From Fusobacterium sp. (lineage in GTDB: Bacteria > Fusobacteriota > Fusobacteriia > Fusobacteriales > Fusobacteriaceae), in NCBI GenBank assembly GCA_020024915.1, contig JAHHSZ010000065.1, positions 1-10,339 of the forward strand: DNA of 10,339 nucleotides. Direction: 5' to 3'. How positions within the stretch are numbered: the stretch's first letter is position 1; each line of letters starts with the position of its first letter. The notes under the pieces are model-generated. The model was not told the origin of the DNA. It searched no databases and saw nothing but the letters and a program-made list of their open reading frames with translations. This document shows positions 6,420 through 10,339 of this stretch, one piece after another. The position numbers were made by a program, and so were the translations under genes.

Positions 6420-7909
6420 TCTTTTCCTCCTACTGCACATCTCATTATATTTTCTTGAGTTGCTTCTTCAGCTAAAAACTCTCCAGTAATCTTACCATTA
6501 TGAATAACTATTATTCTATCACTAAGTCCGATTATCTCTGGCATCTCTGAAGATATCATTATTATACTCAAGCCCTTTAATTTTAGTTCATTGATAAAGT
6601 CATAAATCTCTTTTTTTGCTCCTACATCTACTCCTCTTGTAGGTTCATCTAATATCAAGATTTTAGGGTTGATCAACAGAGCTTTAGCAATAGCTACTTT
6701 TTGCTGATTTCCACCACTTAAATTTTTTATTTTTTGCTCCATAGTAGGAGTTTTTATTCTAAATTTTTTAATGTACTCCTCTACACTCGATTCCTCTTTC
6801 TTATGTTTCAATTTAAAAATATTGGAGAAAAAGTTTAAAGCTGATAGTGTCATATTATCCTTAACACTCATTCCCAAAACTAATCCGTCACCTTTTCTAT
6901 CCTCAGATACATAAGCTATTCCACACTCTATTCCAGCTTTAGCTGATTTTATATTCTTTTCTTCTCCATTTATAAGTACTTTTCCACTATCTTTTTTCAA
7001 ATGTCCATAGATAGTTTTTGCCAACTCACTTCTTCCAGCTCCCATCAATCCTGATATTCCCAAGATCTCACCTTCGTGCAGTGTAAAAGAAATATCATTG
7101 ACATATCTATTTTTTAAATTTTGTACTTTTAAAACCTCTTTTCCCTTTTCAACTTTCACTCTTGGAAACTGCTCATCAAGGCTTCTTCCTACCATATTTC
7201 TAATTATAAACTCTTCATCAATATCCTTTACCTCAGCTTCACAAATAAATTTACCATCTCTCATCACTGTTATATCATCACAGATCTCAGGAATCTCTTT
7301 CAATCTATGAGATATATAGACAATACTTTTTCCCTCAGCAGTAAGTTCTCTAATAACCTTGAACAAACTCTCTGTTTCACTGTCTGTAAGTGCATCTGTA
7401 GGCTCATCCATAACTATTATCTTTGCATTTTGTGAAAGAGCTTTTGCAATCTCTACCATCTGCATCTTTCCAATAGTTAGATCCTTAACTAGAGTATCCT
7501 CACTCTCTTTGATATTCAACTTATCTAGGAGCATCTTCGCTTCCCTTTTCATCAGAGCTCTATCTATTGTTCCAAATGAATTTATCATCTCTCTACCTAA
7601 AAATATATTCTCTGTAATAGATAGCTCTGGAATAAGATTTAACTCTTGATGTATAACTGCTATCCCTTTCTCTTGAGAATCATTTACATTTCTAAAATCA
7701 ACTTTTGAATTCTCAATATAGAGGCTTCCACTATCCATATTGTAGATTCCTGTCATAACTTTTATAAGTGTAGATTTTCCAGCTCCATTCTCTCCCATAA
7801 GTGCCATAACTCTACCTTTATATATATTGATACTAGCTCCATCTAAAGCTTTTACTCCAGGAAATGTTTTTACTATGTCACTCATCTTTAATACAATCTC
7901 TTTATTCAT
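6413..7909 (-). CDS. rbsA: Ribose ABC transporter, ATP-binding protein
   Basis: This 498-residue protein (E. coli 501) is a double ATPase of the sugar CUT2 class, which powers ribose import on the cytoplasmic face of RbsC. The first domain has Walker A GENGAGKST (39-47), the signature stretch LTIGKMQMVEIAKAL and Walker B KIIVMDEPTDAL. The second has GLMGAGRSE in place of a full Walker A, a degeneration normal for this class, then LSGGNQQKVAIAKAL and KILILDEPTRGVDVG. ATG at 7909 follows TAGGAGA, which overlaps the rbsD stop codon. The last codons carry the ribosome site for rbsC, and the two genes overlap by 7 bases. Sugar specificity comes from the neighbours; alone it could serve another CUT2 sugar. 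Confidence 0.95.
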   Translation of the reverse strand: MNKEIVLKMSDIVKTFPGVKALDGASINIYKGRVMALMGENGAGKSTLIKVMTGIYNMDSGSLYIENSKVDFRNVNDSQEKGIAVIHQELNLIPELSITENIFLGREMINSFGTIDRALMKREAKMLLDKLNIKESEDTLVKDLTIGKMQMVEIAKALSQNAKIIVMDEPTDALTDSETESLFKVIRELTAEGKSIVYISHRLKEIPEICDDITVMRDGKFICEAEVKDIDEEFIIRNMVGRSLDEQFPRVKVEKGKEVLKVQNLKNRYVNDISFTLHEGEILGISGLMGAGRSELAKTIYGHLKKDSGKVLINGEEKNIKSAKAGIECGIAYVSEDRKGDGLVLGMSVKDNMTLSALNFFSNIFKLKHKKEESSVEEYIKKFRIKTPTMEQKIKNLSGGNQQKVAIAKALLINPKILILDEPTRGVDVGAKKEIYDFINELKLKGLSIIMISSEMPEIIGLSDRIIVIHNGKITGEFLAEEATQENIMRCAVGGKEC

Positions 7910-7918
7910 AAATTTCTC

Positions 7919-8326
7919 CTAGAAAACTACCCCTGATTTTAAAACAACATTTGAATATGGAGAACACTCTCCAGTTCTCACTATAGCCTCACTCTCTTTT
8001 GTTATCTTCTTAAACTCCTCATGTTTTACCCAAACTATTTTAGGACTCATATTCACTCTTTCAAAAGCTTCCATTATATTTTTCAACATCTCAGGATTTT
8101 TATCCTTTATCTCTTCAGCTAAAACAATCTCCTCCACTTGCATCTCACTCAATATAGGTTCTAAAACACCTATAAAACTAGGTAATCCAGCCTCTACTGC
8201 CAAGTCTATTCTCTTTACATCTCTAGGTATAGGAAGTCCAGCATCACAAAGTGTAATATGAGCTGTATGCCCTATTTTTGATATCTCATATGATAATTCG
8301 CTGTTTAAAAGTCTACTTTTCTTCAT
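7919..8326 (-). CDS. rbsD: D-ribose pyranase
   Basis: RbsD interconverts the beta-pyranose form of ribose and the furanose form used by ribokinase. The protein has 135 residues (E. coli 139). It carries the conserved start LNSELSYEISKIGHTAHI with the catalytic His20, CDAGLPIP (27-34) with Asp28, PSFIGVLEPILSEMQVEEI in the middle, and the C-terminal signature RTGECSPYSNVVL (117-129). No conserved block is missing. The start codon lies inside the end of rbsK (14-base overlap). Its ribosome site is a GGGGG run within rbsK codons, so its translation is probably coupled to that of rbsK. rbsA begins 9 bases after the stop. Confidence 0.96.
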   Translation of the reverse strand: MKKSRLLNSELSYEISKIGHTAHITLCDAGLPIPRDVKRIDLAVEAGLPSFIGVLEPILSEMQVEEIVLAEEIKDKNPEMLKNIMEAFERVNMSPKIVWVKHEEFKKITKESEAIVRTGECSPYSNVVLKSGVVF

Positions 8327-9236
8327 TTTTTACCCCCTTAAAATTTTCTACCTCTTCTATTGTTGGGATTGATGTTTGAGCTCCTTTTTTTGTCACTGCT
8401 ATGGCTGAAACTTTTGTTGCAAACTCTATAGCCTCACTTAAGTTGTTACCTTTTAACTCTCTCACTAGCCCTCCTATAAAGCTATCTCCAGCTGCTGTTG
8501 TATCAATAGCTTTAACTTTATAAGCTGAGTGAAATTCACATACTTCTTTATTTAAATGTAAAGACCCTTTACTTCCCAAAGTCACTATTAGATCTTTTAC
8601 TCCTAAATTTAATAACTTTTCTCCAGCCTCTTTTATCTCTTCGTGAGTGTCAGTTTTCATTCCCGTCATCAATGCTAACTCACTCTCATTAGGAATTATC
8701 AAATCACTATTTCTAATTATATCCTCACTTAATTCTCTAGCTGGTGCAGGATTTAGAATAGTCATTTTCCCAAATTCCTTAGCCTTTTCAAGAGCATAAG
8801 CAACTGTCTCAATTGGTATCTCCAGTTGAGCTACCAAAACATCACAATCTCTAATTACATCTAGATGCTCCTCTATATACTCTCTATCTACCTCACTATT
8901 AGCACCTGCTACAACGAGTATTCTATTCTGTCCATTTTTCTCAACTATTATCTTTGCTATTCCAGTGGCCTTCTCTCCCTCTTTTATATATTCAGTCTTA
9001 ACACCACTTTTCTTCATAGCTTCTATCAAATCTTTTCCAAAAGAATCTTTCCCAACTTTACCAAGCATAGTTACATCTGTACCTAATTTTCCAATAGCCA
9101 CTGCTTGATTAGCACCCTTTCCCCCAGGAACTTGAAAAAACTCCTCTCCAAAAAGTGTTTCTCCTCCCTCAGGTACTCTATTACAAATTGTAACCAAGTC
9201 CATATTTATACTTCCAACTACAACGATTTTTTTCAT
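8313..9236 (-). CDS. rbsK: Ribokinase
   Basis: This cytoplasmic PfkB-family kinase phosphorylates D-ribose with ATP to ribose 5-phosphate, feeding the pentose phosphate pathway and nucleotide synthesis. Its 307 residues match the usual length (E. coli 309). The N-terminal GSINMD (8-13) and the sugar-binding PGGKGANQA motif (37-45) are present. NPAP (162-165), the ATP-site TLGSKG (219-224) and the PfkB signature DTTAAGDSF (245-253) follow. Asp251 corresponds to the catalytic base. DTTAAGD, rather than DTTGAGD, is typical of ribokinases. The start at 9236 follows AGGAGG, which lies directly after the rbsR stop codon. The 3' end overlaps rbsD by 14 bases. Confidence 0.96.
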   Translation of the reverse strand: MKKIVVVGSINMDLVTICNRVPEGGETLFGEEFFQVPGGKGANQAVAIGKLGTDVTMLGKVGKDSFGKDLIEAMKKSGVKTEYIKEGEKATGIAKIIVEKNGQNRILVVAGANSEVDREYIEEHLDVIRDCDVLVAQLEIPIETVAYALEKAKEFGKMTILNPAPARELSEDIIRNSDLIIPNESELALMTGMKTDTHEEIKEAGEKLLNLGVKDLIVTLGSKGSLHLNKEVCEFHSAYKVKAIDTTAAGDSFIGGLVRELKGNNLSEAIEFATKVSAIAVTKKGAQTSIPTIEEVENFKGVKNEEK

Positions 9237-9246
9237 ATGTCCTCCT

Positions 9247-10194
9247 TTACTTTTCTAAAACTGGTTCTATATACACTTTTTTACTCTTTTCTTTTGAAAT
9301 AAAGAGTTCACAAATCTCCTCTCCCATTTTTTTCAACGGAATGGAACAAGCTATAACCTCTCTATCTAGGAGATCAAAAAAATCTACTCTTTCAAAACAA
9401 GCTAACTGTATCTCTCTTCTCTCCTCTTTCAAAGCTTTCAAAAACCCATATAACATCAAACTATTAGATGAAAACACAGCAGTTACAGTTGTTGATAAAA
9501 GTCTTTTTCCCATTTCATATCCACTTTCAAAAAGATAATTTCCTTCATAGATATTCTCCTCTTTAAACTCTATTCCCATATCTTTATGAGCTTCAATATA
9601 TCCTTTCAATCTTTCTCTAGCATTTAAAAAATCTAAATTTCCTGTTATTAATGCTATCTCTCTATGTCCTCTTTCTAATAATTCCTTTGTAATTTTATAA
9701 GCTCCAATATAGTTATCTAAAAAAACTCCAGCCATCTTAGAACACTCAAAATCTCTATCTAAAAGATATACTGGTATTCTCTGCCTCAATAGAGAAGCTA
9801 TGGGATTTTCCTCATATTCTCCAGCTATAAGTATAGCTATTACTCCGGCTATTCTATGCCCTAAAATATTCTTTATAGCTTCTTTCTCCTGCTCTAAATC
9901 CTCAGTTGTATTGTACAAAGCTATCTGATATCCATATCTATTAAAATTTTTACAAATATAGTTTATAAGAGTTGCAAAAAATGGATTACTAATATTAGGA
10001 ACAAGCAAAGCTATAGTCCTGTTTTCCATCTTTGATAGATTTTGAGCTATTACATTGGGAGTATAGTTTTTCTTCTTAATAAACTCCTCCACTCTCTTTT
10101 TTGTCTGCTCATTTACATTATTATGCCCATTTACCACTCGTGAAACAGTGGCTACTGATAACCCTAATTCTCTTGCAATATCTTTCATTTTCAT
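9247..10194 (-). CDS. rbsR: LacI-family transcriptional repressor of the ribose operon
   Basis: This 315-residue protein has the LacI/GalR layout. An N-terminal helix-turn-helix (residues 3-25, KDIARELGLSVATVSRVVNG) and hinge region (about 43-57, NYTPNVIAQNLSK) precede a periplasmic-binding-protein-like sensor domain that starts at about 60 (TIALLVPNISNPFF). Family members bind a palindromic operator as dimers and release it when a sugar, here probably ribose, occupies the sensor domain. The start at 10194 has GGTG five bases upstream; a second ATG two codons later is possible. It is the first gene of the rbs operon and lies directly downstream of a LacI-type operator, so it probably represses itself and the operon. 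It is slightly shorter than E. coli RbsR (330). Assignment to ribose rests mainly on context. Confidence 0.9.
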   Translation of the reverse strand: MKMKDIARELGLSVATVSRVVNGHNNVNEQTKKRVEEFIKKKNYTPNVIAQNLSKMENRTIALLVPNISNPFFATLINYICKNFNRYGYQIALYNTTEDLEQEKEAIKNILGHRIAGVIAILIAGEYEENPIASLLRQRIPVYLLDRDFECSKMAGVFLDNYIGAYKITKELLERGHREIALITGNLDFLNARERLKGYIEAHKDMGIEFKEENIYEGNYLFESGYEMGKRLLSTTVTAVFSSNSLMLYGFLKALKEERREIQLACFERVDFFDLLDREVIACSIPLKKMGEEICELFISKEKSKKVYIEPVLEK

Positions 10195-10209
10195 ATTATC
10201 ACCACTCTA

Positions 10210-10223
10210 TGTAACCGTTTACA
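10210..10223. promoter_or_regulatory. LacI-family operator (RbsR site and/or cre-like)
   Basis: The plus strand reads TGTAACCGTTTACA (minus strand TGTAAACGGTTACA). This is a 14-bp inverted repeat with central CG and one mismatched pair, the standard form of a LacI/GalR-family operator. It overlaps the predicted rbs transcription start, so a bound repressor would block initiation. The first gene of the operon encodes a LacI-type regulator, which makes autoregulation by RbsR the simplest reading. The minus-strand sequence also fits the catabolite-response consensus TGWAANCGNTNWCA, so a CcpA-like protein cannot be excluded from sequence alone. Confidence 0.8.
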
Positions 10224-10228
10224 ATTTA

Positions 10229-10257
10229 ATGATAACTTGGAAATTGTTTTTTGTCAA
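10229..10257 (-). promoter_or_regulatory. rbs operon promoter
   Basis: A perfect -35 box TTGACA (10257-10252) and a -10 box TATCAT (10234-10229, one mismatch to consensus) are separated by exactly 17 bases. Transcription should begin near 10222, about 28 bases before the rbsR start codon. It is the only strong promoter seen ahead of the six rbs genes. Confidence 0.8.
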
Positions 10258-10275
10258 TACTTTTTGTCTTATTTT

Positions 10276-10295
10276 TAAATAGTGTACACTATTTA
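10276..10295. promoter_or_regulatory. 20-bp perfect palindrome upstream of the rbs promoter
   Basis: TAAATAGTGTACACTATTTA is identical to its reverse complement over all 20 bases. Its centre lies about 63 bases upstream of the predicted rbs transcription start and 19 bases before the -35 box, where an activator or distal regulator could bind. It has no loop and no T-run in either direction, so it is unlikely to be a terminator. The protein that might bind it is unknown, and it does not match the rbs operator. Confidence 0.45.
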
Positions 10296-10300
10296 TGTAA

Positions 10301-10330
10301 TAAAAAAAGCAGAGTATTTCATTCTCTACT
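10301..10330 (-). terminator. Rho-independent terminator of an upstream gene
   Basis: On the minus strand AGTAGAG and CTCTGCT form a 7-bp stem with one U-G wobble (plus-strand arms 10308-10314 and 10324-10330). A run of T follows immediately at 10302-10307. It lies before the rbs promoter in the reading direction, so it most likely ends transcription from a minus-strand gene outside the window and insulates the rbs operon. Confidence 0.7.
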
Positions 10331-10339
10331 TCTATCTAT

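Noticed and set aside
6420..6440. Upstream in-frame start for rbsC adding MCSRRKR
   Set aside because: These codons overlap the rbsC ribosome site and the end of rbsA, and the extra charged residues do not fit permease N-termini.
7359..7649. 96-codon plus-strand open frame inside rbsA
   Set aside because: It is the reverse-strand shadow of a strongly conserved ATPase gene, with no recognisable protein motif.

Overview
All genes read on the minus strand, so the window runs biologically from position 10339 down to 1. Base composition is very AT-rich. The predicted ribose-binding protein has a Sec signal peptide ending Ala-Asn-Ala with no lipobox cysteine, which points to a diderm cell with a periplasm. 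AT-richness, strong AGGAGG-type ribosome sites and sequence style together suggest a Fusobacterium-like organism, probably one of the larger-genome, sugar-using species. That assignment is an inference.

Region 1 (10339 to about 4560) is a complete ribose uptake and utilisation operon in the order rbsR-rbsK-rbsD-rbsA-rbsC-rbsB, the order known from Bacillus rather than the E. coli order. It starts after a terminator belonging to an upstream gene. Its promoter is near consensus (TTGACA-17-TATCAT), and a LacI-type operator (TGTAACCGTTTACA on the plus strand) lies over the predicted transcription start. Gene junctions are tight or overlapping. RbsB binds ribose in the periplasm, RbsC and RbsA import it, RbsD converts the pyranose form, RbsK phosphorylates it, and RbsR probably represses the whole set until ribose is present. 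A strong stem-loop follows rbsB.

Region 2 (about 4520 to 3430) holds one gene of the dihydrodipicolinate synthase / N-acetylneuraminate lyase family. It has its own consensus promoter (TTGACA-17-TACAAT) and its own LacI-style inverted repeat (TGTTCACGAGAACA), which differs from the rbs operator. It is therefore a separate unit, probably under a different regulator.

Region 3 (about 3495 to 2887) has no intact gene. It contains an internally deleted IS200/IS605-family element: the first ~25 codons of a tnpA-type Y1 transposase run directly into the zinc-ribbon and RuvC-like C-terminal end of a tnpB. Almost everything between has been lost.

Region 4 (about 2940 to 10) is a two-gene unit. It encodes a secreted 5'-nucleotidase/UshA-type metallophosphatase with a C-terminal LysM domain, then a YibE/F-family multi-pass membrane protein, from an extended -10 promoter. 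Extracellular nucleotide breakdown and ribose import could be complementary salvage steps, but nothing in the sequence shows co-regulation.

I see no CRISPR array, RNA gene, phage region or clearly novel system. The least ordinary items are the tnpA/tnpB deletion junction, the second operator, and a 20-bp perfect palindrome upstream of the rbs promoter.
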